Assembly (NCBI GenBank): GCA_030606095.1
Contig: JAUWHC010000017.1
Span: forward strand, 1 to 16,761
Reading direction: 5' to 3'
DNA: 16,761 nt
Source of the DNA: Promethearchaeota archaeon
GTDB lineage: Archaea; Asgardarchaeota; Lokiarchaeia; Sigyniarchaeales; SOKP01
Under the pieces are notes generated by a model. The model saw only the letters and a list, made by a program, of their open reading frames with translations. It made no database searches and was not told where the DNA came from. Positions 1-7,572 of the stretch are shown piece after piece (positions within the stretch are counted from its first letter, which is position 1; every line of letters begins with the position of its first letter). The translations under genes were made by a program, and so were the position numbers.

Positions 1-7
1 TAAGAAA

Positions 8-1540
8 ATGCAATGGAATAAGATTTTACTATTAGTCGCAAATTATAAAACGACTGGTTATGATTTTTACGATTCTGCCTTTCCTCCCTTAGCTCTTGAA
101 TATATAGCAGCATATGTGGAAGATTTGGGGGAAGTAAGAATATTAGATTCAAAAGCAGCTAATTTAAATTTTTTTCAAGTTAAAGAAAGAATTGAAAAAT
201 TTAAGCCTGATTTAATTGGTTTAACAGTTCCAGTAACAAGCGCCATAGATCTTGTTTTAGAATACGCAAAAATTGCAAAATTATATGGGGCAACAACAGT
301 TATAGGAGGGTGGCATCCAACTTTAGCAGTTGAACAGACCTTATCTTCTCCTTGGGTTGATATTTTAGTTAGAGGAGAGGGTGAATTCACTTTCCGTGAA
401 TTAATCAAAAAGGGTTCTCCAGAGAATGTTAATGGTTTGTCATATAAAATAAATGGAAAAATGATACATAATCCAGATAGACAATTTTTAAAAAACTTGA
501 ATGAGTTAAAATTCCCATCTCGCCATCTTGTAGAAAAATATAATTATAAAATATTTAATATGAATTGCGCCGCCATAGAGACTTCTCGCGGTTGCCCACA
601 AGCGTGCAAATTCTGTAGTACTAATGTTGTTTATAAGCAAACATGGAGAGCGAGATCGGTAGAAAGTATTATAAAAGAATTAGAAATAATATCAAAAAAT
701 AAAAGACTTAAAGATGTTTTTTTTGTAGATGATAATATTCTAGTTAATATGAAACGAGTTGGGAGATTGTGTCTTGAAATTATAAAAGGTAAAAAAGAAG
801 GAAGAATTAGAAAAAAATTACACTTTTTCTTTCAAGGACGCTTAGATTCCATGGCAAAACGACCAGGAGTTGTTAAATTAATGGCTAAAGCGGGTTTTTG
901 GCTTGTTTTAGTAGGAGTTGAAGCAACCGATAATACCCGATTAAAGATGATTAAAAAGGGATGTAATATAGAACAAATTAAGAGAGGTATAGAGGTTTTA
1001 CATCAAAACGGAATAATAGTAATGGGAAATGTCATTCTTGGAATAAATCTAGATGATACATTGGATGATGTTCTAACTACAATTAATAGAACAAGAGATT
1101 TAACATTAGATTTACCTAGTTTTACGTTGTTAACACCATTTCCTGCAACTGGTTTTTACCAAGAAATGAAAGATAAAGGTTTACTACTCACAGAAGAGTT
1201 TAGTAAATTTAATTGGTTAAATCCTGTAATAAAAACTCCAAATTTTAATTCAGAAGTTCTAAAAAAGTTATTATTTCTTGGGTTTTATGCAAATGGTTTT
1301 TACGCTGGAGATTTAAGGAATAAAATTACTTTACTTCGTAGAACTATTAAATTAAGAGGTTATTTTTATATTCTCCGTCCTGCAAGAATATATCAAACAA
1401 TTATGGCATATTTTAAATGGAAAAAAATCGTCCTCAATAACTTAGAAGGAATTAAAAAAAAAGAAAGAGAGCAGATAAAATCAGGAAATCTGAATCAAAT
1501 GAAAGATCTAAGAAATAAAATTATAAAGCTGATGAATTAG
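8..1540 (+). CDS. B12-binding radical SAM protein (first of tandem pair)
   Basis: A class B radical SAM enzyme of the cobalamin-binding type, a group that mostly does methyl transfers or cyclisations on unreactive carbons; the substrate is unknown. Seen: an N-terminal Rossmann-like cobalamin-binding domain at about residues 5-140, with the family signatures GGWHPT (100-105) and RGEGE (122-126). It is followed by a radical SAM domain (about 185-400) with the 4Fe-4S motif CPQACKFC, cysteines 196, 200 and 203. The tail (about 400-510) has the aromatic/RP-rich stretch usual for BchE/hopanoid-methylase-like relatives and a lysine-rich end. No canonical DxHxxG cobalamin motif is visible, as in many of these enzymes. 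The ATG at 8 is the first in view, but the frame is open to the window edge, so the start could lie upstream; the paralogue downstream has about 12 more residues at its N terminus. Probably co-transcribed with that paralogue (4 bp gap). Confidence 0.85.
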   Translation: MQWNKILLLVANYKTTGYDFYDSAFPPLALEYIAAYVEDLGEVRILDSKAANLNFFQVKERIEKFKPDLIGLTVPVTSAIDLVLEYAKIAKLYGATTVIGGWHPTLAVEQTLSSPWVDILVRGEGEFTFRELIKKGSPENVNGLSYKINGKMIHNPDRQFLKNLNELKFPSRHLVEKYNYKIFNMNCAAIETSRGCPQACKFCSTNVVYKQTWRARSVESIIKELEIISKNKRLKDVFFVDDNILVNMKRVGRLCLEIIKGKKEGRIRKKLHFFFQGRLDSMAKRPGVVKLMAKAGFWLVLVGVEATDNTRLKMIKKGCNIEQIKRGIEVLHQNGIIVMGNVILGINLDDTLDDVLTTINRTRDLTLDLPSFTLLTPFPATGFYQEMKDKGLLLTEEFSKFNWLNPVIKTPNFNSEVLKKLLFLGFYANGFYAGDLRNKITLLRRTIKLRGYFYILRPARIYQTIMAYFKWKKIVLNNLEGIKKKEREQIKSGNLNQMKDLRNKIIKLMN

Positions 1541-1544
1541 ATAA

Positions 1545-3014
1545 ATGGACGACGAAAAATTAAAAAATCAGAAGTTTCATTGGAAAAAAATTCTATTAAT
1601 TAAACCTAATTATAGAACAACTGGTTGGGACTACTACAATATGGATTTTCCTCCAATTAATTTAACATATATAGCTAGTTATTTAACTGATTTAGATGTC
1701 GAAGTAGAAATTCTCGACACTAAAGTTAAGAATTTAAATTATAACCAAATAAGGAAAAGGATTAAAAAATTTAATCCGGATTTAGTTGGAATTTCCGTTT
1801 TTGTTTCTGCTGCTATAGAAGTCTCAAATACTATAGCGAAAATTGTAAAAGAAGTAAATTCAAAATGCACTGTGGTATATGGAGGGCGACACCCTACCTT
1901 TGAATCTGATTCAACTTTTAAATTTAAAGAAGTCGATATTCTAGTTAGAGGAGAAGGTGAATTGACATTTCAAGAATTAATTAATAAAGGTGCTCCTCAA
2001 GATGTAAAAGGTATTTCGTACAGATCTAATGGACAAATAATTCATAATCCAGATAGACCATTGATTAAAAATCTAAAAAATATTAGATTTCCCGCAAGAG
2101 AATTTACAAAGAATAATAAATATAAGATGTTTACGGTGAGATTAGAAACAGTAGAAACTTCAAGAGGATGCCCATATACTTGTAAATTTTGTACAACACA
2201 TATTTTCAATAATAATTTATGGAGACCACGACCAGTTGAAAAAATAATAACAGAATTAAAAATCATTTCTCAGAACAAGAAAATTACAGATATTTTTTTT
2301 GTAGACGATAATTTAACTGCTAATACTAAAAGAATTGAAAATTTATGCGATAAAATAATTGAATGCAAAAAAAAGAAAGAAATTAATGATTTTAAATTTT
2401 TTGCGCAGATTAGAGTAGATTCTCTAGTTAAAGCGCCACAAATGGTAGAAAAAATGTCCAAAGCAGGGTTTTGGGCTGTTTTTATTGGAATTGAGAGTGT
2501 TAACGAGGATACTCTTAAAGAAATGAGAAAAGGATTCCAATTTAATATGGTGATTAAAGCGCTAAAAATATTGCATGATAACAATATAATCGTAATTGGA
2601 AATTTGATAATAGGGGTTGATTTAAACGAAACAGAAGAAGAAGTTATTAAAGAAATTAAATTTATGAAAACTATTGATGTAGATATAGTTAGTTTTGTAT
2701 TGTTAACTCCGTTTCCCGGAAGTGATACTATGAAAGAATTAGATGAGCAAGGTCTTGTTGTTTCTAAAGATTGGTCTAAATATACTGTCTTTGAACCTGT
2801 TATAAAAACTCATCAATTAAGCCCAAAGCAATTATATGATCTTTTATATTTTTCTTTCAGAGAGCTTAAGTATATTAATGATTGGAAAGGTTTAAGTTAT
2901 CGCATTCTTAAAACTCGAGGATTACTATTTTTACTTAACCCAAGACGTTTATTATCCTTAATAAATTCCTTTTTAAAAGTGAGACCTTTATTCAAGGATT
3001 TTAAAAAAAATTAG
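1545..3014 (+). CDS. B12-binding radical SAM protein (second of tandem pair)
   Basis: Paralogue of the preceding gene, alignable end to end: the same order of cobalamin-binding domain (about 17-155), radical SAM domain (about 200-415) and short C-terminal region. Seen: GGRHPT at 113-118, RGEGE at 135-139 and the cluster motif CPYTCKFC with cysteines 209, 213 and 216. Even the DNA is similar around these motifs, so the pair arose by tandem duplication. It starts 4 bp after the previous stop codon with no clear Shine-Dalgarno, which implies one transcript and perhaps translational coupling. The protein ends soon after the RP-containing tail and lacks the extra lysine-rich C terminus of its partner. 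Known for the family: SAM cleavage with methylcobalamin as methyl donor or an unusual cofactor role. Inferred: the two may act on successive positions of one substrate, for example a lipid or tetrapyrrole. Nothing in the window identifies that substrate. Confidence 0.85.
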   Translation: MDDEKLKNQKFHWKKILLIKPNYRTTGWDYYNMDFPPINLTYIASYLTDLDVEVEILDTKVKNLNYNQIRKRIKKFNPDLVGISVFVSAAIEVSNTIAKIVKEVNSKCTVVYGGRHPTFESDSTFKFKEVDILVRGEGELTFQELINKGAPQDVKGISYRSNGQIIHNPDRPLIKNLKNIRFPAREFTKNNKYKMFTVRLETVETSRGCPYTCKFCTTHIFNNNLWRPRPVEKIITELKIISQNKKITDIFFVDDNLTANTKRIENLCDKIIECKKKKEINDFKFFAQIRVDSLVKAPQMVEKMSKAGFWAVFIGIESVNEDTLKEMRKGFQFNMVIKALKILHDNNIIVIGNLIIGVDLNETEEEVIKEIKFMKTIDVDIVSFVLLTPFPGSDTMKELDEQGLVVSKDWSKYTVFEPVIKTHQLSPKQLYDLLYFSFRELKYINDWKGLSYRILKTRGLLFLLNPRRLLSLINSFLKVRPLFKDFKKN

Positions 3015-3071
3015 AATATCTTTAAAAGCAAATTTAAAGATTTATTTCATTATGTCTTATAAAAAAATTGA

Positions 3072-3093
3072 TCGTGAAAGTTCAGTTTCACGA
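3072..3093 (-). terminator. Hairpin plus T-run terminator
   Basis: A perfect 8-bp inverted repeat (TCGTGAAA / TTTCACGA) with a 6-base loop lies between two convergent genes. On the minus strand the stem is followed within 5 bases by seven T residues (3061-3067 read in reverse), which resembles an intrinsic terminator for the minus-strand gene ending at 3132. On the plus strand it lies 57 bp past the radical SAM stop codon and is followed by a weaker T-rich stretch, so it may also help stop transcription from the left. Stem-loop terminators are unusual in archaea, which mostly use plain T tracts. Confidence 0.5.
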
Positions 3094-3131
3094 AATCATT
3101 AACAATAAATCTTTATTTTCTAGTTTTAAAA

Positions 3132-4283
3132 TTAGGACTCAATATCAAATGTTACCTTAAGGTATTCATATTTGGAATTTAGCAATTTTAGAATGTTATA
3201 AATAAAAAGGTTTAGGTTTTTTGCATGTTTTGGCTTCTTTTCTGCTTCTTTATAATAAAACTCGTGAATCATCTTCCTTGTTTCATCTAAGCCATTAGCT
3301 TTAAGAAAAACTTCCCAATGAATAGATATTCTACATAACGATTTTATTTTCTCGTCTGGATATTTAGATTTGTCAAAAATTAGATTATTAAATCTTTTTA
3401 TCACTCTACTAACTTTTTCAAGATGATCAGCAATAGCCAAAGAATAACGGCATAAACTTATTAAATTAGATGTAGTCCTTGTATTTCGTGTATTTGCTGC
3501 CTGTTCAAAAGAAGCCAATGCATTTAACCATTCTTCTTTATGAGATCCATCAATTCCATTATTAACCATTGCTACATTTATAATATCGCTCAAATCTACA
3601 TCGTGGCCTCTTTTAATTTTTTTATCAAAGATTTCTTTAAGACTTGACCCTTCAAGATAGCTCCCCGCCCCAAAATCAAGTAAAAGATTAAGGTTGTTTG
3701 CAGCAAATAATGTTTCGCGCCTAAATTCTTTAGTATCAGGATTTTTCCATTCAATTGTTTTTTCCCATTCTCCTGTATTTTTATTTTTTTTGAAGCTACA
3801 ATCTCTCAATAATGAATCCAATAAAATTACCTGAAACATCCAAAAATCAATATCGTCTGTGAATCTTTTCCTTCTCCAATCTCTCGTAGTATACTTACCT
3901 AAATAGAGTTTCAATGTACCCCTAACTAAAGAAAATTTGCCATGTTTTAACGAGTCGCGGGCTAATTCACAATAATGGTGATTAGGATCATTTGAACATT
4001 CTTCTAGTTTCTTAAGAATTTTACGAGCTTCTTCAGCTATAATATCACAGGGGATGCTTCCATCGGAAGGATAAGCTCTTGACCCTCCTTCTACAAAATC
4101 CTCAAATAATTTATCATCATTTTCTGGAATCGAATACCAAGGATTATTAAAAGTAGCTTTACTAAAAATGTAATAAGTAAAACCGCTATCATCTTTCCAT
4201 GTTTTATCTAGTAAGGGTGAAACATCTCTGAGGTTATCTCCTTTTTTTACTGCATCGGCTTTTATATCCCATATCCCATTCAT
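3132..4283 (-). CDS. Orphan protein, probable AbiEii-like nucleotidyltransferase
   Basis: I do not recognise the family with certainty. The clearest signal is a nucleotidyltransferase-like core: SLVRGTLKLYLG at 118-129 (G122 in the place of the glycine-rich hG[GS] motif), then RFTDDIDFW at 140-148, giving paired acidic residues D144 and D146 in the DhD arrangement that binds metal. In AbiEii/MenT-type proteins the same order (GG-T-AL, then R-[FST]-x-D-I-D-F) is followed by an Asp-rich helix after the core; here KRGHDVDLSDI at 224-234 fits that place. The N-terminal 110 residues and the helical C-terminal third (about 245-383) show no motif I know. No signal peptide or membrane segment is seen. 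AbiEii relatives act as nucleotide-transferring toxins, normally with an AbiEi antitoxin; none is adjacent here, so a toxin role is not shown. It is divergent from the zinc-ribbon gene at 4435, sharing a 151-bp spacer. Confidence 0.75.
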   Translation of the reverse strand: MNGIWDIKADAVKKGDNLRDVSPLLDKTWKDDSGFTYYIFSKATFNNPWYSIPENDDKLFEDFVEGGSRAYPSDGSIPCDIIAEEARKILKKLEECSNDPNHHYCELARDSLKHGKFSLVRGTLKLYLGKYTTRDWRRKRFTDDIDFWMFQVILLDSLLRDCSFKKNKNTGEWEKTIEWKNPDTKEFRRETLFAANNLNLLLDFGAGSYLEGSSLKEIFDKKIKRGHDVDLSDIINVAMVNNGIDGSHKEEWLNALASFEQAANTRNTRTTSNLISLCRYSLAIADHLEKVSRVIKRFNNLIFDKSKYPDEKIKSLCRISIHWEVFLKANGLDETRKMIHEFYYKEAEKKPKHAKNLNLFIYNILKLLNSKYEYLKVTFDIES

Positions 4284-4391
4284 TAAAGAATCCTGCTTAA
4301 TATTTAATAAAAATAAGAAATTTTTGAAATTATTATTAAATTAAACATTGCTATGTTTAAAAATTAGGCAAAAGTTATTTTTAAAATTTCT

Positions 4392-4400
4392 TTTTATAAA
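4392..4400 (+). promoter_or_regulatory. TATA-like element for zinc-ribbon gene
   Basis: The stretch TTTTATAAA lies 35-43 bases before the ATG at 4435, in a 151-bp AT-rich spacer between divergent genes. At the usual archaeal spacing of about 25 bases from TATA to transcription start, the message would carry only a short leader. No Shine-Dalgarno is visible before the ATG. Confidence 0.4.
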
Positions 4401-4434
4401 ATAATATAAATATTATAACCGTTTTTACAAGAAC

Positions 4435-5112
4435 ATGAATGATTTCTTTTCAGTTTTTACATATACTCCTTGGGATAATCTTAATACAAAATTATTAACT
4501 AAAGTCAAGTTATTATCACTTAAAAGTATAGCCAAAACATTTCCCGTAATTGAACCAGAATTTTTTGATGACTTACTTTCAAACTTGTATAATTTCAAAC
4601 ATTATTCATGGGTTCAATGTATTAAAAGAATTGTCGGTTCTAATAATGAAGATTACGATATAGCCCCCTGGAACTTCATATGGGCAATGGATAATGAAGG
4701 AAGAATTTTTCAATTCTTAATTCAAAAAGAGAAAAACGAAATTAAAGACTCACAGGCTACATTAGTAGCTTTAGCCCCTCCAGAATTAGGTAAATTGTTT
4801 AATCAATATAAAGAAGGAGCCATATTACGAACTTTATCTTTGCTTAATAATCCGAAAAAGATGAAATTTTTAATGGTTTTAGCACCTAAAGGTAAATCAA
4901 TCGCTGAGGAACAACAATTAATTCAAGTTGATAAAAAGGCTTTAGAAAAATTAAAATTTGTTAATAACCTAAAGCAATTGCCTAACATAAAGGGCCAATG
5001 GTTTCCTGAATATGAAGTAAAATGTCCAATTTGTAAGGGGCCATTAACAGAGATAAATGATTATAAAGTTGGATTCGTGTGTCCACAATGTGGATTTAAA
5101 AAAGTGAAGTAA
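4435..5112 (+). CDS. Uncharacterised protein with C-terminal zinc ribbon
   Basis: Not recognised. Seen: 225 residues, soluble in character, with an N-terminal domain of about 185 residues rich in aromatic and hydrophobic residues (several tryptophans in the first 90 residues) and no catalytic motif I can name. A treble-clef or zinc-ribbon tail follows, with CPIC at 197-200 and CPQC at 216-219, a spacing of 15 residues between the pairs. Such a ribbon usually binds nucleic acid or a protein partner. The middle part (about 85-165) alternates strands and helices, including WAMDNEGRIFQFLI, and could be a small sensory or binding fold; this is only an impression. The gene stands alone, divergent from the nucleotidyltransferase-like gene and 99 bp before the glycerol kinase gene. 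The ATG is the first in frame and follows a TATA-like element. Confidence 0.75.
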   Translation: MNDFFSVFTYTPWDNLNTKLLTKVKLLSLKSIAKTFPVIEPEFFDDLLSNLYNFKHYSWVQCIKRIVGSNNEDYDIAPWNFIWAMDNEGRIFQFLIQKEKNEIKDSQATLVALAPPELGKLFNQYKEGAILRTLSLLNNPKKMKFLMVLAPKGKSIAEEQQLIQVDKKALEKLKFVNNLKQLPNIKGQWFPEYEVKCPICKGPLTEINDYKVGFVCPQCGFKKVK

Positions 5113-5122
5113 AACTAATTTT

Positions 5123-5141
5123 TTATTAAAACCTTTAATAA
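5123..5141. repeat. AT-only inverted repeat after zinc-ribbon gene
   Basis: TTATTAAA and TTTAATAA form a perfect 8-bp inverted repeat with a 3-base spacer (ACC), 10 bases after the stop codon at 5112 and just after a run of six T residues (5119-5124). The stem is all A-T, so the hairpin would be weak. It may be part of a T-tract terminator or a symmetric protein-binding site upstream of the glycerol kinase gene, or it may be chance in AT-rich DNA. Confidence 0.3.
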
Positions 5142-5183
5142 TGATTTTTATTACATGATGCGATCTATAACATATTATTAAAC

Positions 5184-5193
5184 CTAAATAAAA
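5184..5193 (+). promoter_or_regulatory. TATA-like element for glycerol kinase gene
   Basis: CTAAATAAAA lies 19-28 bases before the ATG at 5212. This distance is what a leaderless archaeal transcript would have. The surrounding DNA is so AT-rich that the exact element is uncertain, and a second candidate is at about 5171-5180. Confidence 0.25.
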
Positions 5194-5211
5194 AAAGAGA
5201 ATTTTTCAACT

Positions 5212-6750
5212 ATGTTTGTAGCAGCTTTAGACCTAGGGACTACGGGATGTAGGACTTTTATTTTTGATATAACTGGATCTATTTTATCAAGTGATTATCA
5301 AGAGTGGGAGAGCTTTTATCCAGTACCTTCATATGTAGAGCAAGATGCAAACTTATGGTGGGAGTCAATTAAAAAAACCATTGAAGCAGCCATAAAAAAG
5401 AGTGGAATCGACAAATCAGAGATTGTTAGTCTTTCCGTAGCAAACCAACGAGAAACTATAGTACCTGTTGATAAGGAAGGAACCCCATTACATAACGCAT
5501 TAGTTTGGCAAGATAGACGGACAACTGAACAAGTAGACTTTATAAAAAACAAAATAGGAATAGATAAAATTTATAGTACGACGGGTTTAACAATAGATCC
5601 GTATTTTTCAGCTACAAAGATTCTTTGGTTTAAAGACGAAAAGCCAGATATCTATCAGAAAACACACAAATTCTTGCTAGTTTCAGATTTTATAATCTAT
5701 AAATTAACTGGACAATATATCAGTGATTTTAGTAATTTAAGTAGAACGATGTTATTTGATGTAAATAAACTCAAATATTCAGAAGATATTGCCTCTGAGT
5801 TAGAAATAGATTTGGATAAAATGCCAGATGCCGTTGAAAGCGGAGTTGATATAGGGGAAATCGTTACAGAAGAGACTTTATTCGATAAAAAAACCTTGGT
5901 TATTACAGGCGCTGGGGATCAACAAGCAGCAGCCCTAGGAGTTGGAGTCGTCTCTCCGGGGAGAATAAAATTAACTACCGGAACTGGAAGTTTTATTTTA
6001 GCTTATTTGGAAAAACCCAATTTCGATCCCAAAAAGCGAGTATTATGTAGTTGTCACGCAATCCCGGGTGCTTGGGTCCAAGAAGCAAGTATTTTCACAA
6101 GTGGAGCCTTTCTAAGGTGGTTTAGGGACCAACTCGGAAAAGAAGAAAGAATGTTAGCTGAAGAACAAAATCAAGATCCTTACGTAATTCTAACGGAAGA
6201 AGCTGAAAAATCTCCTATTGGTGCTAATGGGTTATTAGCAATCCCCCACTTAGTTGGTGCTGGAGCACCACATTGGAATCCGTATGCGAGAGGTATAATT
6301 TATGGTTTATCTTTAGGTCATAAAAGAAGAGATGTCGTTAGAGCGATTCTTGAAGGAGTAGCATTTGAAGTTAAAAAGAATGTTGAAGTTTTTGGAGAGT
6401 TAGGGATCGAAACAAAAGAATTAAGGCTAACTGGAGGGGGTTCTCGCTCAGATTTGTGGAATCAAATTTATTCCGATGTTTTAGGTGTAACTTGCGTCAG
6501 AAAGGTTATTGAAGAGGCTACATCGCTGGGAGCGGCAATATTAGCGGCTACGGGAGCAGGGTTGTTTTCAGATATCGCTAAAGCTGCTGAAAATGTGTGT
6601 AAAGTAGAAAATAAATGGAATCCTGATTTAAACCGACAGGAGTTTTATCAAGATATTTACCAATTATCGAATGATTTATACAAGCTTTTAAATGAGAATA
6701 ATTTTTACAAAACTTACATCGATACGCTTCAAAATAGAAAATTAGTTTAA
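5212..6750 (+). CDS. glpK: Glycerol kinase (FGGY family)
   Basis: Phosphorylates glycerol with ATP to sn-glycerol 3-phosphate in the cytosol. Seen: the FGGY actin-like fold with the first phosphate-binding loop DLGTTG at 7-12, the substrate motif NQRET at 78-82, and DPYFSATK starting at 129. GDQQAA carries the catalytic base D236, TGTGSF is at 256-261, and the second nucleotide loop LTGGG is at 406-410. R80, E81, Y131, D236 and F261 line up with the E. coli GlpK glycerol contacts R83, E84, Y135, D245 and F270, and the spacing D236-F261 is the same. This favours glycerol kinase over xylulokinase, although the middle region is somewhat divergent. Length (512) is usual for the family. The gene stands alone, with no glycerol facilitator or GlpD next to it. 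In an archaeon the product may feed glycolysis or, more speculatively, lipid synthesis. Confidence 0.85.
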   Translation: MFVAALDLGTTGCRTFIFDITGSILSSDYQEWESFYPVPSYVEQDANLWWESIKKTIEAAIKKSGIDKSEIVSLSVANQRETIVPVDKEGTPLHNALVWQDRRTTEQVDFIKNKIGIDKIYSTTGLTIDPYFSATKILWFKDEKPDIYQKTHKFLLVSDFIIYKLTGQYISDFSNLSRTMLFDVNKLKYSEDIASELEIDLDKMPDAVESGVDIGEIVTEETLFDKKTLVITGAGDQQAAALGVGVVSPGRIKLTTGTGSFILAYLEKPNFDPKKRVLCSCHAIPGAWVQEASIFTSGAFLRWFRDQLGKEERMLAEEQNQDPYVILTEEAEKSPIGANGLLAIPHLVGAGAPHWNPYARGIIYGLSLGHKRRDVVRAILEGVAFEVKKNVEVFGELGIETKELRLTGGGSRSDLWNQIYSDVLGVTCVRKVIEEATSLGAAILAATGAGLFSDIAKAAENVCKVENKWNPDLNRQEFYQDIYQLSNDLYKLLNENNFYKTYIDTLQNRKLV

Positions 6751-6806
6751 ATCAGATACTTTTTTACATTAAATATCTTCTCTGAAGTCAAGCAACAATA
6801 AACAAT

Positions 6807-6816
6807 TTTATATATT
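6807..6816 (+). promoter_or_regulatory. TATA-like element for membrane protein gene
   Basis: TTTATATATT lies about 45-54 bases before the ATG at 6861. A second possible element, TATAAATTT at 6825-6833, would give a nearly leaderless message. Either is compatible with a start at the GTG (6852) or the ATG (6861). Confidence 0.3.
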
Positions 6817-6851
6817 TAGTTTGTTATAAATTTTTTAAATAAAAAAAATTA

Positions 6852-7457
6852 GTGAAAAAAATGGAAGAATCAAATATTGATTATAAACTTAATTTTACTT
6901 CAAGACAAAAAACAATAGGAGAATTATTTTATATTTTTATTGTTATTGCGTGCTTAATTACAATTATAGGAGGTATTTGGTCAATATTTGACTTTGTAAT
7001 GCCACATGGGAAATTAGACGCTTTTATTCTCCTTAATTTAGGATACCAAATCGCAATAATCGCTGGATTTTTAGCAGGATTGTTCTTTCTTTTAATATTT
7101 TTCTTTGGCTTATTCAAGAAAGGAAGAAAACGGATTTTGATGTTTACTTTTAGTTTAAAAGAAATTGAAGAAAAGTATAAAAATCGTTTGGACGTTAAAA
7201 TCGCAGCCGGAGGTTTGCTATTAAGTTTAATGGCAATTATTATTGGAATTATGATCGCTATAATTCAAGAGATATTAGGGTTTTCTAGTAGTACTTCGCC
7301 CTTTTCGGGATGGTTGGCATCATTTTCATCAGGTAATTGGATTTTATTCGTAGGAGTTTCAATATTTGTAGTTTTAGCAGTCACATTGTTTTTAATCTAT
7401 TTTTGGAAGAATGGCTATTATCTTATATTAAAAATAATGGGAGTTTTAGAAAAATAA
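6852..7457 (+). CDS. Four-helix integral membrane protein, unknown function
   Basis: No family recognised. Seen: 201 residues with four hydrophobic segments at about 25-47, 60-88, 117-140 and 163-185. A basic cytoplasm-type patch (KKGRKR, 89-94) follows helix 2, and a charged loop of about 25 residues separates helices 2 and 3, so both termini and this loop are likely cytoplasmic. The segment between helices 3 and 4 (about 141-162) is rich in Ser, Gly and Phe and would face outside. No cleavable signal, cysteine pair or conserved charged residue inside a helix suggests an enzyme or channel. The start is either GTG at 6852 or ATG at 6861, three codons later; the ATG gives 198 residues. It lies between the glycerol kinase and HerA-like genes with about 100 bp on each side, and is probably transcribed alone. 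Confidence 0.75.
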   Translation: MKKMEESNIDYKLNFTSRQKTIGELFYIFIVIACLITIIGGIWSIFDFVMPHGKLDAFILLNLGYQIAIIAGFLAGLFFLLIFFFGLFKKGRKRILMFTFSLKEIEEKYKNRLDVKIAAGGLLLSLMAIIIGIMIAIIQEILGFSSSTSPFSGWLASFSSGNWILFVGVSIFVVLAVTLFLIYFWKNGYYLILKIMGVLEK

Positions 7458-7469
7458 TATATCCTAAAC

Positions 7470-7490
7470 TTTTTTTACTACTTATTTTTT
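7470..7490 (+). terminator. T-tract terminator after membrane protein gene
   Basis: Two runs of T (seven at 7470-7476 and six at 7485-7490) begin 13 bases after the stop codon, with no stem-loop before them. Plain T tracts of this kind are the normal archaeal termination signal. Confidence 0.5.
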
Positions 7491-7540
7491 ATTTTAACTT
7501 TATACTTCAATCAAATCAGTAAATTCTCTCTCTTATCTTA

Positions 7541-7553
7541 TTTTTATTAATTA
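7541..7553 (+). promoter_or_regulatory. TATA-like element for HerA-like gene
   Basis: TTTTTATTAATTA lies 20-32 bases before the ATG at 7573, right for a leaderless transcript. No Shine-Dalgarno precedes the ATG, which supports that reading. Confidence 0.35.
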
Positions 7554-7572
7554 AGCGTCATATCTAAAATCA

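Noticed and set aside
2270..2584. Minus-strand open frame of 104 codons
   Set aside because: Antisense to the radical SAM core of the second enzyme, where the plus-strand protein is clearly conserved; no start signal or family resemblance.
8..3014. Possible fused or frameshifted single radical SAM gene
   Set aside because: Both proteins are complete, each with its own cobalamin and radical SAM domain, so this is a tandem duplication and not a broken gene.
7337..7522. Plus-strand frame of 61 codons overlapping the membrane protein end
   Set aside because: Overlaps conserved hydrophobic coding sequence in another frame and ends in AT-rich spacer that reads as Phe/Leu/Ile; no ribosome-binding site.
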